A DNA stretch of 64,000 bases from Mycobacterium sp. SMC-8 (lineage in GTDB: Bacteria; Actinomycetota; Actinomycetes; Mycobacteriales; Mycobacteriaceae). Each line of letters begins with the position of its first letter. Within the stretch, counting starts at the first letter, position 1. The DNA lies in NCBI RefSeq assembly GCF_025263565.1, contig NZ_CP079865.1:1798001-1862000 (forward strand), written 5' to 3'. This document shows, piece after piece, positions 1-9,196 of this stretch. The translations under genes and the position numbers were made by a program. The notes beneath the pieces are model-generated. The model searched no databases and was not told the origin of the DNA. It was given only the letters and a program-made list of their open reading frames with translations.

Positions 1-232
1 ACTGCCTTTCCGGCCGCTGTTGAAGTTCCTCACCGCCGGCTTCCTGGCCCCGGTTTTCCGCGACGCGCTCGGCGTTTCGTGGGGTGGCGGGCGGCAGTGG
101 TGGTTCGAGCAGCTGTTCCTGTTCGTCGCGTTCGTCAACCGCTTCCTGCCCGGCTTCCTTCGCCAGGGCGGCAGTCACATCCTGCTCGCCGACGTCCGCA
201 GGCGCGTCCGCGCCCACCGGCGGCTGGTCTGA
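1..232 (+). CDS. Oxygenase MpaB family (DUF2236) protein, C-terminal fragment
   Basis: Only the last 76 codons are in the window; the frame is open from base 2 to the TGA at 230-232, so the gene starts to the left. The visible tail (LLKFLTAGFLAPVFRDALG, then WWFEQLFLFVAFVNRFLP and an Arg-rich end RRRVRAHRRLV) matches the C-terminal pattern of the DUF2236/MpaB family, a group of haem-type oxygenase-like proteins common in mycobacteria. The catalytic part is outside the window, so activity cannot be judged. A small membrane protein gene follows 12 bases later on the same strand and is probably co-transcribed. Family assignment is from memory of the tail sequence only. Confidence 0.65.
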   Translation, partial: LPFRPLLKFLTAGFLAPVFRDALGVSWGGGRQWWFEQLFLFVAFVNRFLPGFLRQGGSHILLADVRRRVRAHRRLV

Positions 233-244
233 GAGGAGCGCCGC

Positions 245-502
245 ATGTCGATCCGCACCGCCACGCGCAGCGTGCTCAGTAGACGGTTCTGTCTGGCCGA
301 CGTGATCGAACTCGGGCTGTGGCTGGCGATCCCTTATGTCACCGTCGGTCTGGTGTGGGCGTTCTTCCGCGTGGAGGAGGTCCGCCTCCTTGAGACATCG
401 TTGAACACGCTGATGCCTGCCGGCGGTGGGCTGCTGGCCTATCTACTGGTCGCCGCGCTCTGGCCGGTCCAGCTGCTGCTGCCGGCCGTGTGCGTGACGT
501 GA
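245..502 (+). CDS. Small two-helix membrane protein, unknown function
   Basis: This 85-residue protein has a basic N-terminus and two hydrophobic segments, about residues 25-42 (LGLWLAIPYVTVGLVWAFF) and 60-82 (GGGLLAYLLVAALWPVQLL). A GAGGAG ribosome site lies 6 bases before ATG 245. It sits 12 bases after the MpaB-family gene, suggesting one transcript. Its last 60 bases overlap the 3' end of the convergent membrane protein gene, an antisense tail overlap. I do not recognise the family, and no enzymatic motif is visible. It is most likely a membrane partner of the upstream oxygenase-like protein, but this is inference from position. Confidence 0.7.
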   Translation: MSIRTATRSVLSRRFCLADVIELGLWLAIPYVTVGLVWAFFRVEEVRLLETSLNTLMPAGGGLLAYLLVAALWPVQLLLPAVCVT

Positions 503-2158
503 CCGCAGCCGCGCGAGCAGCATCGCGATGAGCCCGACGACGAGCTGACCGAGCCACACCGAGTGCGCGGCCAGCAGCAGCGCCCGATGGGGCGCGGCCG
601 GGCTGTCGCCGCCGATCGCGTACACCGTCAGCGCGTCGTCCCGGTAGGCCACCGGCAATTCCAGGTCCACCGCGGCGCCCTCGACCACCACCCAGCCCAC
701 CCCGGCCGCGGCGAGCTCGCCGGCGCCGGAGCCGGAGATCAGCAGCCGCTGCACCTCGCGGGCCCGGCTGCCCTCCCCGGGAACGGTCTGTCCCGCGATG
801 GTCAGGTCACCGGTGCTGAGCACCTCGGCACGGACCCAGCGCGGCAGCGGGTCGAGCACCGGTGCGTCCCCGGCCCACGGGAACCGCCGCATGCTGTCGA
901 CGGGCAGCACGGCGACCGGCGCCGGGTCGGCGTTGATCAGCTCGGCGGCCGCCGGCCAGCCGGGCGGATACGTCACCGCGCCGACGCGGCCGCCGACACC
1001 CCAGACCAGGTCCGGCAACGTCGCCACCACCGCGGCGCAGCACAGCGCGGCGGCGGCCGCCGCGGGTAGCCGGGGACGCAGCGCGACGACGGCAGCCGCC
1101 CCGGCCAGTGCGTAGGCCGGCATGGCCAGCGCGACCCACTTCTGCCCGTCGCGCAGCACCCCGAGCCCCGGGACCGCGCCGACCACGCCCTCCAGCACCG
1201 CCATACCGGGCCCGGTGGCGAGCAGCGCCGGCGCGACCACTGCCGTCACCGCGACCACCAGCAACGGCAGCGCGACACGGCGGCGAAGCAGCACCGGCAG
1301 CCCCACCGCCACGATCGCCAACAGCACACCCGTCGACACGATTGCGAAAAGCGTTGTCCGCGAAGCCGGTACCGCCTCGGCATTCCAAATGCCGCCCAGG
1401 CCGGCCAGGCTGCCCAGAGTGGCCAGCCCCGGCTCGGCACGCGCGGCGAACGCCTCGATCCCGGGCCGCTGGTCCACCGCACCGGCCCAGCCGCCGGCCA
1501 CCGCCGACGCGACCAACCACGGCAGTGCGGCCGTCACCGCCGCCGCCAGGCTCACGGCTGCGCACCACCACCGCGGCCGGCCTGAACCGGGGGCCGTCGC
1601 ACACGCGAGCGCGATCGTCGCGGCCAGCATCAACGCCGTCGGCGTCAATCCTGCCAGCGCCACCCAGAACAGCAGCGCCCCGATCCTGCCGAAATCGCAT
1701 TCCACGCGGTCATGTCCCGCATTTCCGCGCGTGGAATGCGATTTCGGCGATTGCCGCAGCGCCAGCACCGTCGCCGCGACCCACGGCAGGCACCCGTAGC
1801 CCACCAGCAGGCTCCAGTGCCCCTGCAGCAGCCGCTCGGCCACGTAGGGATTCCAGATCGCGATGGTGACGGCCACGCATTGGCCGGCGGTCCCGGCGTC
1901 GGGCAGCACCGTGGTCACCAGCCGGGCGGCGCCCCAGCCGGCCAGCCACAGGCCGAGGATGAGCACGGCCTTGACCACCACCCCGCCGTCCACCACGGCC
2001 GAGCCCAGCGCGACCGCGAAATCCTGCGGCAGCGCCCTCGGCGCGGCCTGGGTCAGCCCCAGCGCGGCATCGGTCAGATAGGACCGTGGTGTGGACACCG
2101 CATCACGCAGCAGCAGGTAACCCGGCGCGAGGAGCGGCCCGGTCACCGCGAGGGTCAA
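443..2158 (-). CDS. Polytopic membrane protein, Rv0226c-like (GT-C-like)
   Basis: This large integral membrane protein is 571 residues from TTG 2158. It has about ten hydrophobic segments and conserved-looking loops such as WNPYVAERLLQGHWSLLVGY, in the style of GT-C membrane glycosyltransferases. Position (followed upstream by the Rv0227c and Rv0228 homologues) and size (M. tuberculosis Rv0226c is about 576 residues) support the assignment. The start is doubtful: the reading frame stays open to a CTG at 2219-2221 that overlaps the stop of the upstream gene as CTGA, which would give 592 residues and a more natural N-terminus (IAPVSAPTWRSLVAPGY). A 61-bp palindromic repeat (1688-1748) lies inside the gene and is read in frame as SPKSHSTRGNAGHDRVECDF between two membrane segments. 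The function is unknown; a role in cell-wall polysaccharide assembly is inference. Confidence 0.75.
   Translation of the reverse strand: MTLAVTGPLLAPGYLLLRDAVSTPRSYLTDAALGLTQAAPRALPQDFAVALGSAVVDGGVVVKAVLILGLWLAGWGAARLVTTVLPDAGTAGQCVAVTIAIWNPYVAERLLQGHWSLLVGYGCLPWVAATVLALRQSPKSHSTRGNAGHDRVECDFGRIGALLFWVALAGLTPTALMLAATIALACATAPGSGRPRWWCAAVSLAAAVTAALPWLVASAVAGGWAGAVDQRPGIEAFAARAEPGLATLGSLAGLGGIWNAEAVPASRTTLFAIVSTGVLLAIVAVGLPVLLRRRVALPLLVVAVTAVVAPALLATGPGMAVLEGVVGAVPGLGVLRDGQKWVALAMPAYALAGAAAVVALRPRLPAAAAAALCCAAVVATLPDLVWGVGGRVGAVTYPPGWPAAAELINADPAPVAVLPVDSMRRFPWAGDAPVLDPLPRWVRAEVLSTGDLTIAGQTVPGEGSRAREVQRLLISGSGAGELAAAGVGWVVVEGAAVDLELPVAYRDDALTVYAIGGDSPAAPHRALLLAAHSVWLGQLVVGLIAMLLARLRSRHAHGRQQQLDRPERGDQ
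1688..1748. repeat. Palindromic repeat copy 1, inside a coding sequence
   Basis: Two 21-base arms (1688-1708 and 1728-1748) are perfect reverse complements around a 19-base centre. Arm core: CGAAATCGCATTCCACGCG. The same arm recurs at 4817-4881, 50481-50540 and, diverged, at 55284-55344. Here it is translated in frame as part of the Rv0226c-like membrane protein. It resembles in behaviour the Rickettsia palindromic elements that insert in frame into genes, but I know of no named mycobacterial family with this sequence. Confidence 0.85.
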
Positions 2159-2217
2159 TGCCAGCGCATAACCCGGCGCGACGAGCGAGCGCCAGGTCGG
2201 CGCGGAGACCGGCGCGA

Positions 2218-3423
2218 TCAGACCGGTCGGTCCGGCGGCAGGTCCGTCGGCCGCTGCGCGGGCAGCTTCTCGGTCTTCGCCTCGGCGCCGGGCACCGGTT
2301 CGCCGTCGTCGCCGCGCTTACCGAAGAACCGGTTGCCGGTGTCGTCCAGACCGGGATCGATCAACTGCGACTCCGTGCGCAGGCTGAACGAGCCGAGCAG
2401 CGCCCCGCCGACCAGCGCGACCAGGCCCAGCGCGGTGAACGTGATCGGCAGGATGCGGCCCCACAGCGACACCCGGTCCCGCTCGTCCTGCGCGGAGGCC
2501 ACCTGGGACTCGACCGTCTCCTCGGTGGACGTCACGGTGTAGTCGACGAACGTGACCTCGGGCTTGAGCGCCTCGCGGGCGTAATAGTGGTAGCCGCGGT
2601 CGGACTCCTTGACGATCGTGCCCGACACCGGATCGACCCAGAACGTGCGCTGCGCGGCGTAATACCGCGTCATCGTGATCATCTCCTCGGGGTCGCCCTC
2701 GAGGCCCCACAGCGCGGCTCGCGCCGTCACCTGGCTGTCGGCGTCGTCGTCGTACAGCGACGGGTACTTGACCGGCTCGACCAGCTTGCCGTCGGCGTCG
2801 AAGCCGACGTTCTGGGTGAACTTGTAGGCGGTCAGGCCGTTGACATCCTCTTCGCCGGAGTAGTTGGCGTCATACGCCTTCTGCGCGATCGGATCGAACA
2901 CCGGGTAGGTCTTCTTCTCGGTGTCGAACGGGAAGCGGTAGGCCAGCCCCTCGTGCGGCAGCGCGATGCTCGTCGGCGGGACCTCGTCGTCGATGGAGCG
3001 CGGCCGCTGCACCGAACCGCCGGGATTGGTCTCGCTCGACACCGCCATCGCGGTGGAGCGGTTGACCGTCACGGTGTCGACCATCGCCAGCAGCAGCCCG
3101 TTGTCCTGCTGCCGGTCGGTGCGCCGCAGCGACGAGCCGACCTGCAGCGTCACCACGTCGGCGTTCGACGGGGACTCCACGCTGATCTGCTGCTGCAGCA
3201 CCATCGGGACGTCCTCGTTGATCACGAACCGCTCACCGAGCAGTGACGCCGGGTCGAACGCGGTGCCGGTGCCGTCGCTGACGAGGGTGGTGTCGATGTC
3301 GAGCGGAATCTTGGCGATCTTGTCCTGGGTGTAGGTGGACAAGAGCAGCGCAGCGATGAGCAGGGCAGCTCCGAGGCCCATGATTCCGCACGCGGCGATC
3401 CTCAGCGCAACTGCGCGGTTCAA
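2218..3423 (-). CDS. DUF3068 / PorA-like membrane-anchored protein (Rv0227c homologue)
   Basis: This 401-residue protein has an N-terminal membrane helix (about residues 11-30, GIMGLGAALLIAALLLS), a long extracytoplasmic domain and a second helix near residue 325-345 before a charged tail. The pattern matches DUF3068 (Pfam porin PorA family), to which Rv0227c belongs; motifs include FDPIAQKAYDANYSGEED and a YHYYAREAL stretch. The start is TTG 3421-3423 with GGGAG about 9 bases upstream. It overlaps the next gene by CTGA if that gene uses CTG. It diverges from the acyltransferase at 3617. The family is linked to the corynebacterial envelope; whether it forms pores in mycobacteria is not known. 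Confidence 0.8.
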   Translation of the reverse strand: MNRAVALRIAACGIMGLGAALLIAALLLSTYTQDKIAKIPLDIDTTLVSDGTGTAFDPASLLGERFVINEDVPMVLQQQISVESPSNADVVTLQVGSSLRRTDRQQDNGLLLAMVDTVTVNRSTAMAVSSETNPGGSVQRPRSIDDEVPPTSIALPHEGLAYRFPFDTEKKTYPVFDPIAQKAYDANYSGEEDVNGLTAYKFTQNVGFDADGKLVEPVKYPSLYDDDADSQVTARAALWGLEGDPEEMITMTRYYAAQRTFWVDPVSGTIVKESDRGYHYYAREALKPEVTFVDYTVTSTEETVESQVASAQDERDRVSLWGRILPITFTALGLVALVGGALLGSFSLRTESQLIDPGLDDTGNRFFGKRGDDGEPVPGAEAKTEKLPAQRPTDLPPDRPV

Positions 3424-3616
3424 TACCGTGTCTCCCTTCGCGCGCCGCCACGGGCGTGGCGGTGGCGGCGCCCAGCCAGACGCCCAAAAGTCCGGTTCGA
3501 CCCTAACAGCACAGATGATGGTCGTCGCTTACTACGAGGGTTCACCGGCAGCGCCTGACTACCCGTTTATCCGGCGGGATTCACGCAGGGACGGTGTTGC
3601 GGGCACACTGTTCGGC

Positions 3617-4801
3617 GTGAACGACGCCAAAGCCGTGGGCGATTCGAGCGCCGTCGGCGGGACGCGCGGATTCCTGCCCGCCGTCGAAGGCCTGCGCGCG
3701 TGCGCGGCGATCGGCGTCGTCGTCACGCACGTGGCGTTCCAGACCGGCCAGGGCGGCGGCGTGGTGGGACGGGTGCTGGGCCGCTTCGATCTGGCCGTCG
3801 CGGTGTTCTTCGCGCTGTCGGGGTTCCTGCTGTGGCGCGGCCACGCGGCCGCGGCGCGCGGGCTGCGGGAGCGTCCGTCGACCGGGCACTACCTGAGGTC
3901 GCGCATCGTGCGGATCATGCCGGGCTATCTGGTCGCGGTGGTGGTGATCATGACGCTGCTGCCCGACGTCAACGCCGACTTCACGGTGTGGTTGGCCAAT
4001 CTCACGCTGACCCAGATCTATGTGCCGCTGACCCTGACCGCGGGCCTCACCCAGATGTGGAGCCTGTCGGTGGAGATGAGCTTCTATTTGGTGTTGCCGC
4101 TGCTGGCGCTGCTGGCCCGCCGGCTGCCGGTGAGCGCGCGGATCCCGGTGATCATCGCGGTCGCCGTGGCGAGCCTGTTCTGGGTGCGCATCCCGTTCGA
4201 CCCCGACTCCGGGCACAACCTGTGGAATTGGCCGCCGGCGTTCTTCTCGTGGTTCGCCGCGGGCATGGTGCTCGCGGAGCTGACGGTCAGCCCGGTGGGC
4301 TGGGCCCATCGGCTGGCCCGCCGGCGCGTGCTGATGGCGGTGCTGGCGTTGACGGCGTTCCTGATCGCGGCGTCCCCGCTGGCCGGGCGCGAGGGCCTGC
4401 ACCCCGGGTCGGTCGGGCAGGTGACGTTGAAGACGGCGATGGGCGCGGTGGTCGCCGGCGCGCTGCTGGCCCCGCTGGTGCTCGACCGGGTGGATACCCC
4501 GCACCGGCTGCTGGGCAGCCCGGTGATGGTGACGCTGGGCCGGTGGTCCTACGGGCTTTTCGTGTGGCACCTGGCCGCGCTGGCGATGGTGTTCCCGATC
4601 ATCGGCGCGTTCCCGTTCAGCGGTCACTTCACCGTGGTGCTGATCCTGACCCTGCTGTTCGGTTTCGCGATCGCTGCGGTCAGCTACGGATTGGTGGAGT
4701 CTGGGTGCCGCAATGCGTTGCGGCGCTGGGAGCGACGCCATCATCCGACCCCGCTGGATTCGTCGGTCAGCGACGAGGTCGAACCCGCCGAAGCCCGCTG
4801 A
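3617..4801 (+). CDS. Acyltransferase 3 (OafA/YrhL type) integral membrane protein
   Basis: This 394-residue Rv0228-type membrane acyltransferase would transfer acyl groups, typically to envelope sugars. The N-terminal motif VEGLRACAAIGVVVTH carries the family's Arg and catalytic-region His; FFALSGFLLWRGHA and the RSRIVRIMPGYLVAV helix follow, and about ten membrane segments can be counted. The start chosen is GTG 3617, just before DAKAVGDSS and the conserved GFLPAVEGLRA; no strong ribosome site is visible, so it may be leaderless or start elsewhere. It is divergent from the Rv0227c-like gene and convergent with aftD. The acceptor is unknown. Confidence 0.8.
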   Translation: MNDAKAVGDSSAVGGTRGFLPAVEGLRACAAIGVVVTHVAFQTGQGGGVVGRVLGRFDLAVAVFFALSGFLLWRGHAAAARGLRERPSTGHYLRSRIVRIMPGYLVAVVVIMTLLPDVNADFTVWLANLTLTQIYVPLTLTAGLTQMWSLSVEMSFYLVLPLLALLARRLPVSARIPVIIAVAVASLFWVRIPFDPDSGHNLWNWPPAFFSWFAAGMVLAELTVSPVGWAHRLARRRVLMAVLALTAFLIAASPLAGREGLHPGSVGQVTLKTAMGAVVAGALLAPLVLDRVDTPHRLLGSPVMVTLGRWSYGLFVWHLAALAMVFPIIGAFPFSGHFTVVLILTLLFGFAIAAVSYGLVESGCRNALRRWERRHHPTPLDSSVSDEVEPAEAR

Positions 4802-4816
4802 CGCCCGACCCCTCAG

Positions 4817-4881
4817 CCGCCGAAATCGCATTCCACGCGGTCGCCCGGCCGATTTCTCCGCGTGGAATGCGGTTTCGGCGG
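4817..4881. repeat. Palindromic repeat copy 2, between convergent genes
   Basis: Arms 4817-4839 and 4859-4881 pair with a single mismatch around a 19-base centre, the same design and arm core as the copy at 1688-1748. It lies 15 bases after the acyltransferase stop and 24 bases from the aftD stop, so in RNA from either side it would form a long hairpin and could serve as a bidirectional terminator. Confidence 0.85.
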
Positions 4882-4905
4882 GAAATCAGGACTGCGCCCG
4901 CCGCA

Positions 4906-7900
4906 TCAGGGGCCTGGGCGGCCAGTGCCGACACCTGGGTGCCGATCGGGGGTACCGGTGGCGCTGTCATGGCCCCCATCTTGACCGGTGCGCCGGGAAT
5001 CGGGGAACGACACCAGCGAAACCGCGACCGCGACCATCGACAGCAGCGCGAGGAACTGCACTCCCGCGGAGTGGCCCACGTAACCGTCCACCGAGCGCCA
5101 CGGGTTCTGGCTGAGCACGGCGCCGGCCAGGATCAGACCGAACGCGGCGGTGCCGACGGTCAGCGCGTCCCGCAGTCGTTCCCGCCGCCGCAGCAGGTAG
5201 CGGACGCCGACCGCGGCGCCTGCGACCAGCAGACCGCCGACTCCCGAGATCACCGCGGCCACCAGCGCGGCGCCGGCGGCGACCGCGAGCGCGGGAGGCT
5301 GCCACGGTCTGGAGGGCGGCCCTGGGACGCCGGGGCGGCGCACGGGGGCGAACGCCAGCACGAACAACACCGGCAGCAACGCCAGGCCGCCGATCAGTCC
5401 GGCGCGGTAGGTGGCGTTGGAGGCGAAGTCCAGCGTCACGGCGCCGGCCGCCCCCGCCGGAAGCACCCAGCCCTGCTGCCATCCGTTGACGGTGACCGAC
5501 GTCAGCGCGGCGCCGTCGGCGGTGCGCGCGGTCCAGCCGGGGTTGGCGCTCTCGGGTACGACGAGGACACGCGCGGTCTGCGACGCCGGCACAGTCACCT
5601 CGCGATCGACGCTGGTCCACTCCTCGACGGTGACGGGCGTCGTTGTCGCCGAACCGATGTCGGCAGAACGCGGACCGTCCAGCTGCACACCGTCGACGAT
5701 CAGTCCCGTACCGGGGCTGATCACCAACTCCTGCTCGCCCGCCGGTAACGGGATCGGCTCGTCGCGGCAGGGGCGGGCCGGGATCGGGTCGCCGTCGAGC
5801 AGCGCGCCGACGGTGGCGGTCACCGACGTCTGGATGAACTCCCCGGCGACGCCGATGACCGGACCGCGTCCGCACGGCACGCTCACCGTGCGTGCCCGGT
5901 TGGCCGCCGCGTCGGCGGCTCCGACGGGTGTGCCGCGTCCGTCGAGTGCGACCACCTCCGCCAGGCCGGGAGGCTTGAGCTGGTCGAAACCCAGTGAGGT
6001 GCGGTCGATCACGTCGTCCCAGTCCATGAGCCACACCGTGATCGAGTCGGTCACCCGCGGGTGCAGCCGGAAGGTCTCGGTTCCGGCCGTCATGCGGCGC
6101 ACCTGCGGACCGTCCCCGAGATCGACGGCGATCAACCGCGGCCGGGCAGGCAGCGGCGACGAGCCAGGGGTGACCCGCAGCGCCGAAACCTCGGTGGCGG
6201 CAGGCAGTTTGAGCTGCAGCGATGGTGGGGTGTGCGGCTGCACGGTGCGCTGCGGTGCCGTCCACGACGTGCCGGTGTCCCCGTCGGTGGCCGCGTACGC
6301 CGAGCCGAGCACGTCGATCGGGTCGGAGTCGCCGTGGGCGCGGGTGGTGTCCGGCTGCGCGATCAACTCGGCCAGATGGGGTCCCTGGCGGCCACGCACC
6401 CACACCGTCGGGGTCACCTGTGTCGCCTCCGGCACGGTCAGCGTGCGGCTCAGGTTCACCGGTTCCTCGGCCGCCAGCGCCATCGCCGCGGCGCACCGAG
6501 TTCCGGTGGGACTCTGCGCGCAGCCGGCGCGACCCAACAGCTCTGATCCCAGATCCCACTGCGCCACAACAGAATCCGATCGTGGAGCGGGCACGTCGAC
6601 GGTGTGCCGGAGACTCACCGGGTGCGCGAACCCGTTGGCGTCGTACTGGGTGATGCTGATGTCGGTGATGCCGAACTGCACCCCGGGCGAGCCATCGTCG
6701 GTGCCGGTGGCGGTGATCCGTACCCACGGGGACTCGCCGTAGGGCAGCGCCACGGTCAGCGGCTCGCCGGCCTCCTCGAAGCGGACGGTGCTGGTGCCGT
6801 TGACGGTCGACACCTCGATTCGCCGCACCTGCGCGCCGACCGCCGTCGCGCTCGGGGTGACGGTCAGCGTGGCGTTGGTGACGGGATGGTCGAAGTCGAC
6901 CTGGAGCCATTGGCCCAGCGCGGTCTGCAGGGAATTGGACACCCAACTCGTGGACGGGTCTGCGTCGATCGCCGATGCGGGATTGGAGGACGGCGACACG
7001 TCGGGCAGCGCCGTGGAGTCCGATGCGGCACTGGACACCGAGAGCCTGCCGCCGCCCCACCGGCCGTAGACGAGTTCGGCTCCGGTGGCCGGATAGTCGG
7101 GCACCCGGTTGTACGTGTTGCGCGCGTCTGCGGGTGCGCGGATCGCCGACGAGTGGTCGTCCACGCGGCCGTAGTCGGTCTCCCGCGCCGTCGGGGTGTC
7201 GGTCACGGTCACCAGCGGCGAGGGCAGCCTGGCCCGTGTGGCGTCCTGGGTCAGCAGTGCGGGGCCGAGCGGGTCCCGCCCGACGAGCCTGCGACGTTCG
7301 TCGAGCCGCAGCAGCGACTCCGGGCCGCCGTCCACGCGCGGCATCAAATCAGCCTCGACCACATACGGTGTCAGTGACACCGGGCGGTCGACGCGGTAGA
7401 TCTCCACGGCCGGATAGCGCGGCCGCAAGCCGCTGTCGGTGACGAATCCTTCCAGGCTGCCGGGGCCGATCGGCGGCCCGAACTCGGCGACCTTGGTCAG
7501 GCCGGGGGAGCTGTCGATCGCGCGGTGCACCAGGATGGGCCGCGCCGACCGCGACGAATCCGGATCCAGGTCGTTGCGCACCACCACATGGGAGACGCCC
7601 TGCCGGGACAGCGTGTCGGCCAGACCGTCGGACGGCCGTCCCGCGGCGAACAGGCGCTGCACCGAGTCCAGCGCGCGGATCGTCTCCGGCGGGGTGAGCG
7701 GGATCGAATCGCGCACCCCCCACGCGCTGTCGCCGAGCACCTGCAACGGTTCGTCGTGGCTGTTGCCCCAGATCTGCGTCGCGAACGGAGCGCCCGGGGC
7801 CACCAGCACCCGGCCCGCGGAGTTGTTGTCGTCCAGCCACGCCGCGGTCTCGTGCCAGTACGGTGGGATCTCGTCGAACGCCCCGGGAGGGGTGAGCCGC

Positions 7901-9132
7901 CCGGTCCAGGCCAGCGCGGTGGCGGCGGTCAGCGCCGACAACAGCACGATGCCGACTGCGATCCGTTTGTCGTGTTCCGGGTGGGCGAACGCGTTGCGCC
8001 ACACCGGCCGCGGCGCACTGCCCGGCAGTGGAATGCGCCCGAGCAGGTGGGCCAGCCCGAGCGCGAGCGGCAACCGCAGCAGAGGCTCGAGCTTGTGCAG
8101 ATTGCGCAGCGGGGTGCCCTCGGCGTCGAGGAAGGCCTGCACGTACTGCGCGACGGGGGACCCCAGGCCGCCCGAGTAGCCGGCCGCCAGAAGTGCGACG
8201 CCGACCAGCAGCATCGTCACCAGGCGACCGCGGGCCGGCATGGTCGTCAGCGCCAGACCGGCCAGCCCGCCGGCGGCCACCAGCGTGGTCGCGAGCACGG
8301 CCACCGACCCGGTGACCAGCGGGGCGCCCGCGGTGGCGGTCGGTGCGACGTACGGCGTCCACGCCCCGGTGCCGCGCAGCATCTCCGTCAGCGACATCCA
8401 CCGCGTCGTCACCCCGGAGGACTCGATGAAGTCCAGGAACGGCGGGCTGATACGGCCCAGGTGCAGCAACGCCACCACCCACCACGTCACGGCCAGCGCC
8501 ACACACGGCAGCCACCACGCCACGAACCGTCGCCACGTCCGGTCGGGCCGGTGGCACAGCAGCCACACCACCGCGCACAGACACGCGGTGAGCGTCGCGA
8601 CCGCGTTCACCGCACCCATCAACGCCACCGCGACGGCAGAGCGAGCGGCCAGCACCCGCACCCGGGACCCGCCCTGGAGAGCCAGGATGACCGGCAGCAG
8701 CACCCACGGCGCCAGCATCATCGGCAGCGTCTCCGACGAGATGGCGCCGATGGTGGTCAGCACCCGCGGCGACAGCGCGAACGCGAGCGCGCCGAGCACC
8801 CGGGACGTCGTGGTGCCGATGCCCAGCGCCTCGGCGACCCGCAGCAGCCCCCAGAACCCGGCCACCAGCAGCAGCGCCCACCACAGCCGTTGCGTCACCC
8901 AGCCCGGGACGCCGAGGAGGTCACCGGCGAGAAAGAACGTTCCGTGCGGGAACAGGTAGCCGTACGCCTGGTTCTGTGCCTGGCCGAACGGCAGCTCGCT
9001 GTTCCACAGATTGAACGCCCGCGACAGGAAGCGCAGCGGGTTCGCGGTGAGGTCGAGTTTGGTGTCGGGTGAGATCTGGCCGGGCGACTGGGCGAATGTC
9101 AGGACCAGTGCCGCCGCGGCGGCCACCCACAA
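4906..9132 (-). CDS. aftD: Arabinofuranosyltransferase AftD
   Basis: This giant GT-C glycosyltransferase adds arabinofuranose from decaprenyl-phosphoarabinose to arabinogalactan and lipoarabinomannan at the outer face of the plasma membrane. At 1408 residues it matches Rv0236c (about 1400). The N-terminal loop SPDTKLDLTANPLRFLSRA and AFNLWNSELPFGQAQNQAYG are characteristic; about 11 membrane helices follow, then a long soluble part (from about residue 500) rich in F5/8-type carbohydrate-binding folds (for example SAIDADPSTSWVSNSLQTAL), and membrane helices near the C-terminus. The start is uncertain: TTG 9132 is used, but homologues carry a few more residues (PLSRRW is readable just upstream with only CTG codons available). 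It lies downstream of the small DUF2613 gene. Confidence 0.93.
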   Translation of the reverse strand: MWVAAAAALVLTFAQSPGQISPDTKLDLTANPLRFLSRAFNLWNSELPFGQAQNQAYGYLFPHGTFFLAGDLLGVPGWVTQRLWWALLLVAGFWGLLRVAEALGIGTTTSRVLGALAFALSPRVLTTIGAISSETLPMMLAPWVLLPVILALQGGSRVRVLAARSAVAVALMGAVNAVATLTACLCAVVWLLCHRPDRTWRRFVAWWLPCVALAVTWWVVALLHLGRISPPFLDFIESSGVTTRWMSLTEMLRGTGAWTPYVAPTATAGAPLVTGSVAVLATTLVAAGGLAGLALTTMPARGRLVTMLLVGVALLAAGYSGGLGSPVAQYVQAFLDAEGTPLRNLHKLEPLLRLPLALGLAHLLGRIPLPGSAPRPVWRNAFAHPEHDKRIAVGIVLLSALTAATALAWTGRLTPPGAFDEIPPYWHETAAWLDDNNSAGRVLVAPGAPFATQIWGNSHDEPLQVLGDSAWGVRDSIPLTPPETIRALDSVQRLFAAGRPSDGLADTLSRQGVSHVVVRNDLDPDSSRSARPILVHRAIDSSPGLTKVAEFGPPIGPGSLEGFVTDSGLRPRYPAVEIYRVDRPVSLTPYVVEADLMPRVDGGPESLLRLDERRRLVGRDPLGPALLTQDATRARLPSPLVTVTDTPTARETDYGRVDDHSSAIRAPADARNTYNRVPDYPATGAELVYGRWGGGRLSVSSAASDSTALPDVSPSSNPASAIDADPSTSWVSNSLQTALGQWLQVDFDHPVTNATLTVTPSATAVGAQVRRIEVSTVNGTSTVRFEEAGEPLTVALPYGESPWVRITATGTDDGSPGVQFGITDISITQYDANGFAHPVSLRHTVDVPAPRSDSVVAQWDLGSELLGRAGCAQSPTGTRCAAAMALAAEEPVNLSRTLTVPEATQVTPTVWVRGRQGPHLAELIAQPDTTRAHGDSDPIDVLGSAYAATDGDTGTSWTAPQRTVQPHTPPSLQLKLPAATEVSALRVTPGSSPLPARPRLIAVDLGDGPQVRRMTAGTETFRLHPRVTDSITVWLMDWDDVIDRTSLGFDQLKPPGLAEVVALDGRGTPVGAADAAANRARTVSVPCGRGPVIGVAGEFIQTSVTATVGALLDGDPIPARPCRDEPIPLPAGEQELVISPGTGLIVDGVQLDGPRSADIGSATTTPVTVEEWTSVDREVTVPASQTARVLVVPESANPGWTARTADGAALTSVTVNGWQQGWVLPAGAAGAVTLDFASNATYRAGLIGGLALLPVLFVLAFAPVRRPGVPGPPSRPWQPPALAVAAGAALVAAVISGVGGLLVAGAAVGVRYLLRRRERLRDALTVGTAAFGLILAGAVLSQNPWRSVDGYVGHSAGVQFLALLSMVAVAVSLVSFPDSRRTGQDGGHDSATGTPDRHPGVGTGRPGP

Positions 9133-9196
9133 CCAGCGCCGCGACAGCGGCCGGGTCAGGTCAGGGACGGAGGGCAGGAGCGTAGCGACCCGGGAT

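Noticed and set aside
339..557. Minus-strand frame overlapping the small membrane protein
   Set aside because: Arg/Ala/Pro-rich shadow; the two-helix protein on the plus strand has a clear ribosome site and hydrophobic pattern.
4907..9072. Long open frames opposite aftD (for example 7525-9072 and 5411-6742 on the plus strand)
   Set aside because: They are high-GC shadows, Arg/Pro/Gly-rich, with no ribosome sites and no family pattern; aftD explains the region.
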